Assembly: GCA_964496245.1 (NCBI GenBank)
Contig: CAZBZG010000007.1
Span: 1 to 34,273 of the forward strand
Length of the DNA: 34,273 nt
Reading direction: 5' to 3'
Source: CAZBZG01 sp964496245
Lineage (GTDB): Bacteria > Planctomycetota > SZUA-567
In this document: in pieces, positions 8,417-16,449 of the stretch
Position numbering within the stretch: position 1 is the first letter of the stretch
Layout: the number at the start of each line of letters is the position of its first letter
The notes under the pieces: model-generated
Seen by the model: only the letters and a program-made list of their open reading frames with translations
Database searches by the model: none
What the model was told of the DNA's origin: nothing
Translations under genes and position numbers: made by a program

Positions 8417-9421
8417 TCAGGGTACCCGGAGTTCGTAGATCTTGATCTTGCGGTCGAGGGTGGGACGGCTGATCTGCAACAGCTCGCTCGCGCGCTTCTT
8501 ATTGCCGCGCGTGTAGTCGAGCACCTGCTGGATGTGGCGCTTCTCCATGGACGACAGGCTCAGGGCAGACTCCGGGTTGTCCGCAGCCTCGTGTTCCGGG
8601 GGCACTTCCACGCGCATGCCCAGGTCCTCGAGCCAGAGGAGGTCGCCCTTGGCCACGGTCATGGCGCGTTTGGTCAGGCTCTTGAGCTCCCGGATGTTGC
8701 CGGGAAAGTCGTAGCGCATCAAGTAATCCTGTCCGATCTGGCTGATGCCCTCCACGTGCTTGCCGAACTTCTCGTTGCACTCCTGGATGAACGCGTTGAC
8801 GAGATCCGGAACGTCCTCGCGCCGATGGCGCAGGGGCGGCACGTGGAGCGTGATCTCGTTCAGCCGGTAGTAGAGGTCTTCGCGGAACTGGCCGTTGGCC
8901 ACGAGCGTGGGGATGTCGCGGTTCGTGATGGCAATGATGCGCACCTCTGCCCGCAGGGTCTCCTCCCCGCCCACGCGCTCGAACTGGCCGTATTCGACCG
9001 CGCGCAGCACCTTGGCCTGCGCAGTCGGGCTCATCTCGCCAATCTCGTCCAGGATCAGGGTGCCGCCGTTGGCGATCTCGAACTTGCCCCGCCGCGTGCG
9101 GTCCGCGCCCGTGAACGCGCCGCGGTCGTGGCCGAAGAGTTCGCTCTCGAGCAGGTTCTCGGGAATCGCAGAACAGTTGAGCGTCACGCAGGGCGCGTCC
9201 GCGCAGTCCGAGCAGTTGTGGATGGCCTGAGCGATCAGGTTCTTGCCCGTGCCGCTCTCGCCCAGGATCAGGACCGCAGCCGTTGTCTGGCTGGCGGCCT
9301 TGGCAAGATCCACGCACCGCTGCATCTCTTCATTTCGACTCTGGAGATGCTCAAAAGCGATCACGCCCTTCACGAATTTGCCTGAAATCGTTACAGAATC
9401 CGGCCTGACTTTATCGGCCAT
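8417..9421 (-). CDS. Sigma-54-dependent transcriptional activator lacking a receiver domain
   Basis: The protein has 334 residues when started at the ATG at 9421, which has AAGGAG six bases upstream and sits downstream of the promoter. It is nearly all AAA+ core: Walker A GESGTGK (residues 54-60), the sigma-54-contacting loop GAFTGA (101-106), Walker B L-I-L-D-E-I-G-E (about 122-129), then a C-terminal Fis-type helix-turn-helix (R-A-S-E-L-L near the end). Only about 30 residues precede the core, so there is no receiver, GAF or PAS domain. Such proteins open sigma-54 promoters using ATP. Cysteines at 70, 73, 78 and 83 cluster just after Walker A; only the last is usual. The flavoprotein gene follows after three bases. 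Confidence 0.92.
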   Translation of the reverse strand: MADKVRPDSVTISGKFVKGVIAFEHLQSRNEEMQRCVDLAKAASQTTAAVLILGESGTGKNLIAQAIHNCSDCADAPCVTLNCSAIPENLLESELFGHDRGAFTGADRTRRGKFEIANGGTLILDEIGEMSPTAQAKVLRAVEYGQFERVGGEETLRAEVRIIAITNRDIPTLVANGQFREDLYYRLNEITLHVPPLRHRREDVPDLVNAFIQECNEKFGKHVEGISQIGQDYLMRYDFPGNIRELKSLTKRAMTVAKGDLLWLEDLGMRVEVPPEHEAADNPESALSLSSMEKRHIQQVLDYTRGNKKRASELLQISRPTLDRKIKIYELRVP

Positions 9422-9476
9422 GGCATACTCCTTGACCGTATCGCCCGAAGTATTACAGAGCTGTCGCAATTCTTTA

Positions 9477-9504
9477 ATGCTAGCGCCCGTATGAGCATTG
9501 TCAA
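9477..9504 (-). promoter_or_regulatory. Sigma-70-type promoter of the activator gene
   Basis: On the minus strand a perfect -35 TTGACA (9499-9504), a 16-base spacer and TAGCAT (9477-9482) precede the activator. Transcription would start near 9470, so the in-frame ATG at 9529 lies outside the message and the start at 9421 is favoured. Confidence 0.65.
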
Positions 9505-9613
9505 GGGAAAAGGATGGGCCCTGCCCCACCGTCTGCAGGGCGTCAGCAGCGATTGCAGCGCAACTGATGAAATGATAGTGGTTTCCGCGCCCTGACGGCG
9601 ATCGGCGCCCACG

Positions 9614-10891
9614 TCAGACACGCATGCGTTCGTGCGCAGCTGCTGCGGCGAGAGCGAAGACGCGGGAGAGCGGAACACGTCGGGCTTCAGCAGCCTTGCG
9701 GCAGTCCTCGAACTCCGCCTGCGCTGTCACGGGTACCCCGCCCCGCTTCCCCACTTTGACCCGCACCTGTTCGCCCAGCACGTCCACGGTCACGTGTTCG
9801 CGGGCCAGCATTTCGCGGCCGACCTGCGCTTCCCGCACGCCAAAGGTTGTGCTCTGTGCGAAGAGGCAGCCCTTTACGGCCTCGGCCTTGGCTGGCGGAG
9901 CGAGCACGGTGAGTTCGACGCCCGGCCGGCTCTTCTTCATGGTCGCAGGCGTGGCATACGCATCGAGCGCGCCCGCAGCCAGGCACTGCTGCAGGAGGTA
10001 CCCGATCTGTTCGCCTGTCATGTCATCGATCGCGGTCCGCAGCTCCACCACGGTGTCCCGGTCGGCTGTTTCCGACGCGGTATCTCCCAGCACGGCCCGC
10101 ACCACATTGGGTCGGCCGGCGAGCTCGCGCGCCCCCGCGCCATACCCTACAGCGTTGGCAGCCAGCGGGGGGCACGGACCAAAGCCGTCTGCGAGCACGG
10201 CGAGCAGGGCCGCGCCCGTGGGCGTCACGAGTTCGGCTGGGACCTCGGTCTGCGCGAACGGGATCTGGAAGCGCGTAAGGATCGCGAGCGTAGCCGGCGC
10301 CGGGAGCGGCAGGGTTCCGTGGGCGCACTCCACCGTACCCGTCCCCACCGGCAGCGGTGAACACGAGACAGACGCAACGCCGAGCCGCGCGAGCGCCAGG
10401 CACACGCCGATCACGTCCACCAGCGTATCCACACCCGAGACCTCGTGGAAGTGCACGGTTTGGGGATCCGCGCCATGGATCCCGGCTTCGGTCTCCGCGA
10501 GCAGGCGAAAAACGCGCCCCGCGCGATCCTTGGCGGACGCGGAAGTCGTGACCTTGTCGAGCACTCCGAGCATATCCGACAGGTGACGGTGCGCGCCCTG
10601 GTGGCCCGCTCCGTGCCCGTGCCCGTGCCCGTGATTGTGGTCGCGATCAGCTCCGTGCTCGTGCTCGTGCTCGTGCCCGTGTTCGCGCGTGTCGCCCTGT
10701 TCTTCCACGCGCACCTGCGTGGCAGCAAGCCCGCTGCGGGTGACGCATTCGCGCCTGAATGCGAAGCCCGGCACGGGCAGGCCGGCCAACGCCGCTTCGA
10801 TCGCCTGCGCGTCGCAATCGAGATCGAGCAGAGCGGCCAGCAGCATGTCCCCGGCTGCGCCGCCGTGGCAATCCAGATGCAGGTGCCGCAT
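9614..10891 (-). CDS. larC: LarC, nickel insertion in nickel-pincer cofactor synthesis
   Basis: This 425-residue protein begins M-R-H-L-H-L-D-C-H-G-G-A-A-G-D-M, the N-terminal signature of LarC. LarC is the CTP-dependent cyclometallase that inserts nickel into the pincer nucleotide used by lactate racemase and related enzymes. A His-rich run at residues 71-103 (repeats of H-G-H and H-E-H) probably binds nickel. The chain is continuous, unlike the larC1/larC2 arrangement of Lactiplantibacillus plantarum, which needs a frameshift. No larA, larB or larE is visible in this window. The gene lies 27 bases after the GH20-like gene on the same strand, with GGGAG upstream of the ATG, so both are probably one transcript. 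Confidence 0.93.
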   Translation of the reverse strand: MRHLHLDCHGGAAGDMLLAALLDLDCDAQAIEAALAGLPVPGFAFRRECVTRSGLAATQVRVEEQGDTREHGHEHEHEHGADRDHNHGHGHGHGAGHQGAHRHLSDMLGVLDKVTTSASAKDRAGRVFRLLAETEAGIHGADPQTVHFHEVSGVDTLVDVIGVCLALARLGVASVSCSPLPVGTGTVECAHGTLPLPAPATLAILTRFQIPFAQTEVPAELVTPTGAALLAVLADGFGPCPPLAANAVGYGAGARELAGRPNVVRAVLGDTASETADRDTVVELRTAIDDMTGEQIGYLLQQCLAAGALDAYATPATMKKSRPGVELTVLAPPAKAEAVKGCLFAQSTTFGVREAQVGREMLAREHVTVDVLGEQVRVKVGKRGGVPVTAQAEFEDCRKAAEARRVPLSRVFALAAAAAHERMRV

Positions 10892-10918
10892 GGTTTCTCC
10901 CGCGAAATCCTTCCGCGT

Positions 10919-12784
10919 CTAGAGCGCCTCGAGCGCGCGGCGGTACTTTTTGAGCGTGATGCGGATCTCGCTCTTCCGGTTGCGGGCCAGCCACAGCTTC
11001 TCGAACCGCCGCTGGAGCGAGCGCAGTTCTTTCTTGAGCTGCTTGCGCGCCGCGGGCGTATCCCGCCCCCCTGGGCCGAACGCGGCGAGCTTGCGCGCAG
11101 CGTGGATCAAGGTGTCGACCGCGAAGATCCAGTAGGGGAGCACGCCGTGCGAATCCGTCTCCTTCTGCTTGTCATACCGCACGAGCACACGGCGGATGCG
11201 GACGAGCTTGTGGCGCGCGTCCCGGCCGACCTTGGCGGTCAGGCGCATGCGCTTTTTATGGATGCGGCCCTCCCGGCTGAGAACCGCGTCGCGCACCTGC
11301 CCGTCGAAGATCGGCTCGTCGGGCCGGGCGAAGAAGATGTGCAGCCAGATGCTCTGGTAATACCCGGAGCAGGAGAGCTGGGCCACATCGCCGAGGTCCG
11401 TGAGCGCGCGGGTGAGATCCGGTCGGTCCACCTCGAGAAACAGGCGGCAGAAGCGGCGGGTGAAGGTCTCGGCGGAGGCGCGCGTGTTCCACGCCTGTTC
11501 GGCGGCAAAGAGGTAACCGTGCCAGGAGAACTCCATGAAATTGTAGTGGCCGCCGTCGCCCCAGTCGGTGTTGAGCAACCCGGTGGCGCCGTGCTTCTTG
11601 CCGGCAGCCGCAAACCCGGAGATGTTGGCCATGGCCTCGGGCAGGCGCGGAAAGAGGCTGACCCAGGAACTCGTACCCGGGCAGGCGTAGAACTCCAGCC
11701 CCGCCTTCTTGAAGTCGCGGATGGCCTCGAAGTCGCGGGCGTGGCTGTAATCCCAGTCGAGCACGGTCAGGCGCTTGGGGATGTGCTTGATGAGCTCCGG
11801 GTGGTTTCGGATGATGTCGCCCCAGAACATTACGGTCTTGCCGTACTGCTTGGCGAGCCGGCTGACCTTGGCCACGTGGTCGAGATAGACCCGGCCCTTG
11901 CCTTTCTTCTGGCAGAGCTCGTAGCTCTGGCCCAGGTCCCAGGTCTCGTCGCAGCAGATGTTGAAGCGCTTGGAGCGGAAGCACGGCAGGAACTCGGCGA
12001 AGAGCGAATCGAGGAACGGGTAGATCTTGGGGTTGGCCGGCGACACGGTCCAGCCGCGAATGCAGCGGTGCTGGTCGACCGCCGGATCCACGTACTTGCC
12101 CACGCCCCAATCTTCGGCCAGGTCCCGGAACCGCTCGTGGCGCAAAACCGACGCGAGATGGCCGAAGCTCGCGAGCGACGGCACCAGCTCCACGTGTCGC
12201 CGGGCCGCGTAGTCGTCCAGCGCCATGACGTCTTCCGCGCTCAGCGGGCTCGCGCCGCGGCCGATCTCGGGGTATTGGCGGAAGCGGAAGGTGTGCTCGA
12301 TGTAGAGCTGGAGCTGGTTCATCTTGTAGAACGCCAGGAGATCCACCTGCTCCTTGAGGCGCTCGAGCGTGGGCACGCGCCCCCGGCAGAGATCGTAGTA
12401 CTGGCCGCGCACGGCAAAATCGGGCCAGTCGGTGATGCTCACTCTGGGGAGGCGCTGAGCGCCGGACTGCTGCACGATCTGGGCGAGCGTGCGCACGCCG
12501 TGGGCCGCGCCCGTCGTAGACTCGGCCTCCAGCCGGATCCCGCGCGCGTTGATGCGCAGCCGATACCCCTCGGGCGCCAGACCCTTGCGCAGGAGGAGCA
12601 CGCACGGGTCGTTCACCTTGTCCGCGGCGATCGCGATGGTGGCGCGACCGAAGAGGTCGCGCACGGTTTCGGCCGCAGGAAGAAGCGCCTCGGACGAGAT
12701 GCCGATGGAGAGCGGACGGGGGACCGTGAACCGTCCACGCTCCTGGCGCAGGCGGTGCGGTTCGGGGATCAGGGCAAGCGGCAT
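10919..12784 (-). CDS. Glycoside hydrolase family 20-like protein (beta-N-acetylhexosaminidase-like)
   Basis: This 621-residue protein begins with a GH20b-like small domain (residues about 1-115) that ends in the typical A-A-H-G-V-R-T-L-A-Q-I. A TIM barrel follows from about 117 (V-S-I-T-D-W-P-D-F, then M-N-Q-L-Q-L-Y). The acid/base pair Asp279-Glu280 occurs in the strand F-N-I-C-C-D-E-T, at the usual GH20 place. GH20 enzymes use substrate-assisted catalysis on N-acetylhexosamine glycans. The C-terminal third is helical and unlike classic hexosaminidases, so substrate is uncertain. There is no signal peptide, so a cytoplasmic role is likely. The start at 12784 has AAAGGA upstream and lies downstream of a strong promoter; an in-frame ATG at 12835 would be outside the transcript. 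Confidence 0.85.
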   Translation of the reverse strand: MPLALIPEPHRLRQERGRFTVPRPLSIGISSEALLPAAETVRDLFGRATIAIAADKVNDPCVLLLRKGLAPEGYRLRINARGIRLEAESTTGAAHGVRTLAQIVQQSGAQRLPRVSITDWPDFAVRGQYYDLCRGRVPTLERLKEQVDLLAFYKMNQLQLYIEHTFRFRQYPEIGRGASPLSAEDVMALDDYAARRHVELVPSLASFGHLASVLRHERFRDLAEDWGVGKYVDPAVDQHRCIRGWTVSPANPKIYPFLDSLFAEFLPCFRSKRFNICCDETWDLGQSYELCQKKGKGRVYLDHVAKVSRLAKQYGKTVMFWGDIIRNHPELIKHIPKRLTVLDWDYSHARDFEAIRDFKKAGLEFYACPGTSSWVSLFPRLPEAMANISGFAAAGKKHGATGLLNTDWGDGGHYNFMEFSWHGYLFAAEQAWNTRASAETFTRRFCRLFLEVDRPDLTRALTDLGDVAQLSCSGYYQSIWLHIFFARPDEPIFDGQVRDAVLSREGRIHKKRMRLTAKVGRDARHKLVRIRRVLVRYDKQKETDSHGVLPYWIFAVDTLIHAARKLAAFGPGGRDTPAARKQLKKELRSLQRRFEKLWLARNRKSEIRITLKKYRRALEAL

Positions 12785-12840
12785 GGCGGTCCTTTCCTCA
12801 TGTCTGCAGGCTCGCGCAACGATTTGCGAGCGCACCGCCG

Positions 12841-12869
12841 ATTGTTCGGCCTGCCTGCGGACTTGTCAA
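12841..12869 (-). promoter_or_regulatory. Sigma-70-type promoter of the GH20-like/larC pair
   Basis: A perfect -35 TTGACA (12864-12869), a 17-base spacer and AACAAT (12841-12846) read on the minus strand, about 50 bases upstream of the GH20-like start codon. Confidence 0.6.
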
Positions 12870-12908
12870 CGCAATTCCGGAGGCGTCTCCCTTCTTCGCC
12901 GTGCGCCC

Positions 12909-12990
12909 GTTCTCTCGCAAAGGCGCCAAGAACGCCAAGAACGGACTGATACCAGGTCTCTTTGTGCGCTTTGCGTCTTGGCGAGAGAAC
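12909..12990 (-). repeat. Palindromic intergenic repeat with CGC-AAG units
   Basis: The 82-base element begins with GTTCTCTCGC and ends with its exact reverse complement GCGAGAGAAC. Both arms are made of degenerate CGCCAAG/CGCAAAG units, so they pair imperfectly over about 30 bases. It looks like a small non-autonomous palindromic repeat of the kind scattered in genomes of this type. Copy number cannot be judged here. It ends two bases from the stop codon of the truncated GlcD-like gene. Confidence 0.65.
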
Positions 12991-12992
12991 AT

Positions 12993-14261
12993 CTATCGCA
13001 AGACATCATGCTTACCCAGGGGGGCATCGCTCGTATCGAGAACCATTCGGTCCATGGAACTGTCGGAGGGACGCGCCTCGAGGAAGAGGTCGCGCAGGGC
13101 ATCGGTGTCGAGCAGGAGCATCGCGTCCTCGTCGACATCGAGTTCGGCCTCGGCCAGCACCTCGAGCCACACCTCGGCCGCGTCCTCCATGTCCTTGTCG
13201 AAGAGCGGCTCCTGGATGTACATGCCCACGGGATCGTCGCTGCGAAAGAAGCGTCCCTCGTGGTCCATGTGCGCGCGGCAGTGCACGCCAAAGTACTCGA
13301 ACGCGCTGACGCAACTCAGATCGCCGTGGAAACGCTCGCGTGCGGCCGTGAGCAGCCGAAGCGCCTCCGCCTCGCCCGGAAGCGAGAAGAAGAGGTCGAG
13401 ATACCCGTCCGGCCGGTTCGCGAGGCCGAGCGTACAAGCCGTGACCAGGCCGAACAGACCCTCGCTTCCCACCACCAGGTCCACGAAGTCCGCCGTTCCG
13501 TCGGGCGAGGAGAAGGGCCCGCCCGCGTTCTTGATGGCCGGACGCGCATAGGTCGGTACGGGCCAGGCGCGGTCCTCGCCGTCGCCGGCCAGGACAAAGG
13601 CGCCGTCGGCCGAGACGTACGCGCCGCGTTCGGCTTCGAGCACGGTTCCGTTCGGCAGGAGAAACCGCACCGACCGCACCCAGTCGCGCATGGCCCCGCT
13701 CTCGCCGGGCGTGAAGCCCGAGGCATTGCACGCCACGCACCCACCCACGGTCGCATCGCCGCGGCTGGTCGGGTCCACGGAAAAGACCTTCTCGCCGCCC
13801 GTCTGCTCACGCACGGCCTTGCGCATGTCTTCGAGAAGCAGCCCCACCGGCGCCTTCGCGGACGCGCCCGACGCATCCACCTCCACCGCGGGCGTGAGCA
13901 TGCGGCTCGTGGAGAGCACGACCCCGCCCCGCGGGGTAGCGCTTCCGGTCAGGCTGGACCGGCCCGCCGAGACGGTGATGGGGATCTTGGCCTGCGTGCA
14001 CACGCGCAGCACTGCGGCGCACCCAGTCTCGTCCTGCGGGCGGGCGAGGGCCTGCGCCGCGCCAGGCAGGTGACTGCTGTCCTCGGCGAATCCCGCGACC
14101 ACGTCCGGGTCGAGAGAGAGCTCCACGCCGTACCGCTCCTGGAGGAAACCGGCGAGCGCTTCCAGCGATTCCACACCGCTGTGCGAGGCGCAGAACGCAT
14201 CGAGGGCTTCGTGCGCGTCCTTGTCGAGAACGGGCTGCGGCTGGAGGCGGTGGGTGGGCAT
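12993..14261 (-). CDS. GlcD-like FAD-binding oxidoreductase, C-terminally truncated
   Basis: This 422-residue flavoprotein has the FAD_binding_4 motif S-A-G-R-S-S-L-T-G-S (residues 98-107) and P-T-S-R-G-D-A-T-V-G-G-C-V, as in GlcD and D-lactate dehydrogenases, which oxidise 2-hydroxyacids. It then enters the FAD-oxidase C-terminal domain but stops abruptly after about 20 unusual residues. The last ~150 residues of the family, including the H-x-G-D-G-N and G-E-H-G-I-G motifs, are missing. The stop lies beside the palindromic repeat at 12909-12990, and the lost part is not found downstream. The protein is therefore probably inactive. The ATG at 14261 has CAGGAG upstream. A link with LarC through lactate metabolism is tempting but unproven. 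Confidence 0.8.
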   Translation of the reverse strand: MPTHRLQPQPVLDKDAHEALDAFCASHSGVESLEALAGFLQERYGVELSLDPDVVAGFAEDSSHLPGAAQALARPQDETGCAAVLRVCTQAKIPITVSAGRSSLTGSATPRGGVVLSTSRMLTPAVEVDASGASAKAPVGLLLEDMRKAVREQTGGEKVFSVDPTSRGDATVGGCVACNASGFTPGESGAMRDWVRSVRFLLPNGTVLEAERGAYVSADGAFVLAGDGEDRAWPVPTYARPAIKNAGGPFSSPDGTADFVDLVVGSEGLFGLVTACTLGLANRPDGYLDLFFSLPGEAEALRLLTAARERFHGDLSCVSAFEYFGVHCRAHMDHEGRFFRSDDPVGMYIQEPLFDKDMEDAAEVWLEVLAEAELDVDEDAMLLLDTDALRDLFLEARPSDSSMDRMVLDTSDAPLGKHDVLR

Positions 14262-14334
14262 ACGCGGCTCCTGGAAACGAACGCACAAAGCACGGCGTGC
14301 GGATTGGATCCGCCCGCTGGGCCCTGGCCGCCTG

Positions 14335-14666
14335 CTAGAACTTGGGCACCTTGACCGGCCGCTTCTCCTTGAGCGACTTGTCCATGGCACTCAGCACGGC
14401 GATGGGCGCGAGCATGCGCTCTTCGGTGAACGGTTCTTTGCGCGAGCGGAACATGCGGGTGAAGATCCTGGTGGTCACGAGATAGGGGTTCTTGTCGTTG
14501 ACGATGGGTTCATAGAATCCGCCGTTCGCGCCGCTCGCAGCCAGGCGGAACCCCCTTCCCGCGGGGACCATGCAGTCCACCTCGCCCAGCATGTCGATGG
14601 GCTTTTGACCACGTGCGGAATCTCGACCTTGGCCTGGGACGCAGCTGCGGACATCTCGCTCAGCAC
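14335..14666 (-). pseudogene. Frameshifted C-terminal remnant, Gfo/Idh/MocA oxidoreductase-like
   Basis: Two minus-strand frames join into one plausible protein tail of about 108 residues. The first (14666 to about 14606) reads S-A-A-A-S-Q-A-K-V-E-I-P-H-V-V-K. After a run of four A bases (14603-14606 on the plus strand as T) the sense continues one frame over as P-I-D-M-L-G-E-V-D-C-M and ends K-R-P-V-K-V-P-K-F. Adding one A to the run would restore V-V-K-K-P-I-D. The ending (S-x-x-x-x-R-P-V-x-V-P) resembles the C-terminus of Gfo/Idh/MocA dehydrogenases, but that is only a resemblance. The N-terminal NAD-binding part is absent; the aminopeptidase stop overlaps the remnant's start. Confidence 0.55.
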
Positions 14667-16099
14667 AACTCCTCGGCCAACCGCACGAGCGTCTTCACGC
14701 CGAAGCCCTTGGCGCCTTTGCCGAGGTGATCGAGGGGGTCTTCCTTAATGCCCGGGCCGGCGATGTCGCAGTGGAGCCACTTGACCTTGTCGGGCACCCA
14801 CTGCTTGAGGAAGACCGCGGCCGTGATCGAGCCGTTCCACTTGCCGCCCATGTTGCTCGTGTCCGCAATCAAGGACGTGAGCTGCTCGCCGTAGGGCATG
14901 TGGAGCGGCAGTTCCCAGAAACGTTCGCCCACAGCCGCACCGGCCCGCACGAACTGCTGTGCGAGGTCTGCGTCCGTGCCGTAGAGGCCGGCGATGTCTT
15001 CGCCCAGTGCCACCACGCACGCGCCCGTCAGGGTGGCGGCATCCACGATCCAGTCGGGCTCGCGTTCGACCGCCAGGCTCAGCCCGTCAGCCAGGATCAG
15101 GCGGCCCTCGGCATCGGTGTTGCCCACTTCCACGGTCCTGCCCGAGCGCGTGCGGATCACGTCGGTCGTATGGAACGCGGTGGCTGAGATGTCGTTCTCC
15201 ACGAGCGGGGTGATCACGGTGAGCCGGATCGGCAACTTCAGCGCGGCGATCGAGCAGGCCGCGGCAAAGGTCATGGCCGCCCCGCCCATGTCGTACTTCA
15301 TGCCTTTCTGGCTGGCCGAGGGCTTGACGCAGTAGCCGCCCGTGTCGAACGTGACCCCCTTGCCTACCAGGCAGAGATGGCGCTTCGCTTTGCGCGGGCC
15401 GTAGGTCCCGATCACGAGGCGCGGCTTGTGCGCCGCGCCCCCGCCCACGGCCAGCACGCCCCCGCAGCGCTCGCGCTTGAGGCGTTTGTCGTCCCAGACG
15501 CTGACGCGCAGGCCGGCCTCGCGGCCCGCGCGGCGGAAGGCGTTGGCGAGCGCGGGCGGATGGATCTCGTTGGCTGGCTCGTTCAGCACGTCGCGCGCGA
15601 CGTTCACGTACCCGAACACGGTCTCGGCCCGCTTGAGCGTTGCGCGCAGCTTGGCAGGCTGGCCATCCGTCACAAGCAGCACGGCCGGCGGCGCCTGCTT
15701 CTTTGTCAGATACTTGTCGAACCGGTAGCCCCCGAGCCAGGCGCCTTCGTGGGCGGCGTGCAGAAGTTCGGGGTTGTCCGCGCTGACAAAGGCCACGATG
15801 CGCTTGGGCGGATCTTTCTCGTCGATTGCCGCCGGGATCATCTTCCGGGCTTCGATCACGTCCGACGAATGCTCCGCATCCAGGCGGACCACCCGGACCC
15901 GGATCTGCGCGCGGCCGACCTTGCCCGTGAACGCGGTCACGGTCGCGCCCTTGTCCTTGCCGGGTTTGAGGTCGCGCAATGCCTTGGGCAGGCACTTGGG
16001 GTCGAAGCGCGGCGTGCGGCGGCTCGCAAACGGCAGCACCAGGCAGTCGCCCGTGCGCGGCTTGTAGGACGTGGTCAGGCTGAAGCGGGGGGTAGCCAT
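14660..16099 (-). CDS. pepA: Leucyl aminopeptidase (peptidase family M17)
   Basis: This 479-residue protein has the M17 hallmarks: V-G-K-G-V-T-F-D-T-G-G-Y with metal-ligand Lys and Asp, K-Y-D-M-G-G-A-A, and the diagnostic N-T-D-A-E-G-R-L-I-L-A-D. M17 enzymes are hexameric cytoplasmic aminopeptidases with two metal ions per subunit, releasing N-terminal residues in peptide turnover. The N-terminal macro-like domain (about residues 1-165) is present and the length is normal. I chose the ATG at 16099, which has AAGGAG seven bases upstream; an open frame continues another 23 codons but crosses the -10 element. The gene has its own promoter at 16136-16163 and is followed by the frameshifted remnant. 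Confidence 0.95.
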   Translation of the reverse strand: MATPRFSLTTSYKPRTGDCLVLPFASRRTPRFDPKCLPKALRDLKPGKDKGATVTAFTGKVGRAQIRVRVVRLDAEHSSDVIEARKMIPAAIDEKDPPKRIVAFVSADNPELLHAAHEGAWLGGYRFDKYLTKKQAPPAVLLVTDGQPAKLRATLKRAETVFGYVNVARDVLNEPANEIHPPALANAFRRAGREAGLRVSVWDDKRLKRERCGGVLAVGGGAAHKPRLVIGTYGPRKAKRHLCLVGKGVTFDTGGYCVKPSASQKGMKYDMGGAAMTFAAACSIAALKLPIRLTVITPLVENDISATAFHTTDVIRTRSGRTVEVGNTDAEGRLILADGLSLAVEREPDWIVDAATLTGACVVALGEDIAGLYGTDADLAQQFVRAGAAVGERFWELPLHMPYGEQLTSLIADTSNMGGKWNGSITAAVFLKQWVPDKVKWLHCDIAGPGIKEDPLDHLGKGAKGFGVKTLVRLAEELC

Positions 16100-16135
16100 G
16101 GGCGGTCTCCTTGCCAGGGTCGATTCGCGTCGGCC

Positions 16136-16163
16136 ATTGTAACGCGGGCCGGCCATGTGGCAA
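16136..16163 (-). promoter_or_regulatory. Sigma-70-type promoter of the aminopeptidase gene
   Basis: TTGCCA (-35, 16158-16163), a 16-base spacer and TACAAT (-10, 16136-16141) on the minus strand, each matching consensus at five of six positions. The predicted start of transcription is about 30 bases before the ATG. Confidence 0.6.
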
Positions 16164-16449
16164 GGCAAACGGCTGGCAGGCAGCGCGGGAAACGGGGGCG
16201 AAAGCGGAAGAGCCGCACGCGCAGCCGGCTATGAGTCGGCAACGCACCGCTGCAGGCATCGCGCAGAGCCCGGCCAAAGGTTCCCCTCACACCAGGAGAT
16301 GCTTGGAGACTGTAGCGCGGCTACCGGGCAAATCTGCCGCAACCAACTGATGCAGTGTTCGTTGGGGGTGGGGGGTTCCATACCCACCCTCAAGGGTGGG
16401 CATGGCACCCGACATCCGCCGGTTTCCCTGCTGGGGTCTCGATGTCTGT
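16164..16449. other. Non-coding spacer between ydbL and pepA
   Basis: The gap between the two genes is 350 bases. Besides the pepA promoter and the palindromic repeat at 16374-16409, I see a G-rich patch (about 16362-16375) and nothing else I can support. Short open frames here show no ribosome-binding site or recognisable protein. Confidence 0.5.
16374..16409. repeat. REP-like palindrome with CCCACCCT/AGGGTGGG core
   Basis: Two 17-base arms (16374-16390 and 16393-16409) are reverse complements apart from two positions and flank a two-base centre. The core is CCCACCCT-CA-AGGGTGGG. It lies just after the 3' end of ydbL, where it could block exonucleases or end transcription. No T-run follows on either strand, so it is not a canonical terminator. 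Confidence 0.65.

Noticed and set aside
7481..9385. A 634-codon open frame on the plus strand
   Set aside because: Antisense to the flavoprotein and sigma-54 activator genes; low-complexity product, a GC-rich shadow.
10445..12949. An 834-codon open frame on the plus strand
   Set aside because: Antisense to larC and the GH20-like gene, with no recognisable domain and no ribosome-binding site.
12785..12992. Small coding frame of about 64 codons starting ATG at 12992
   Set aside because: Its product is the translation of the palindromic repeat, and there is no ribosome-binding site.
16374..16409. Rho-independent terminator
   Set aside because: The palindrome is strong, but no T-run follows on either strand, so I list it as a repeat.
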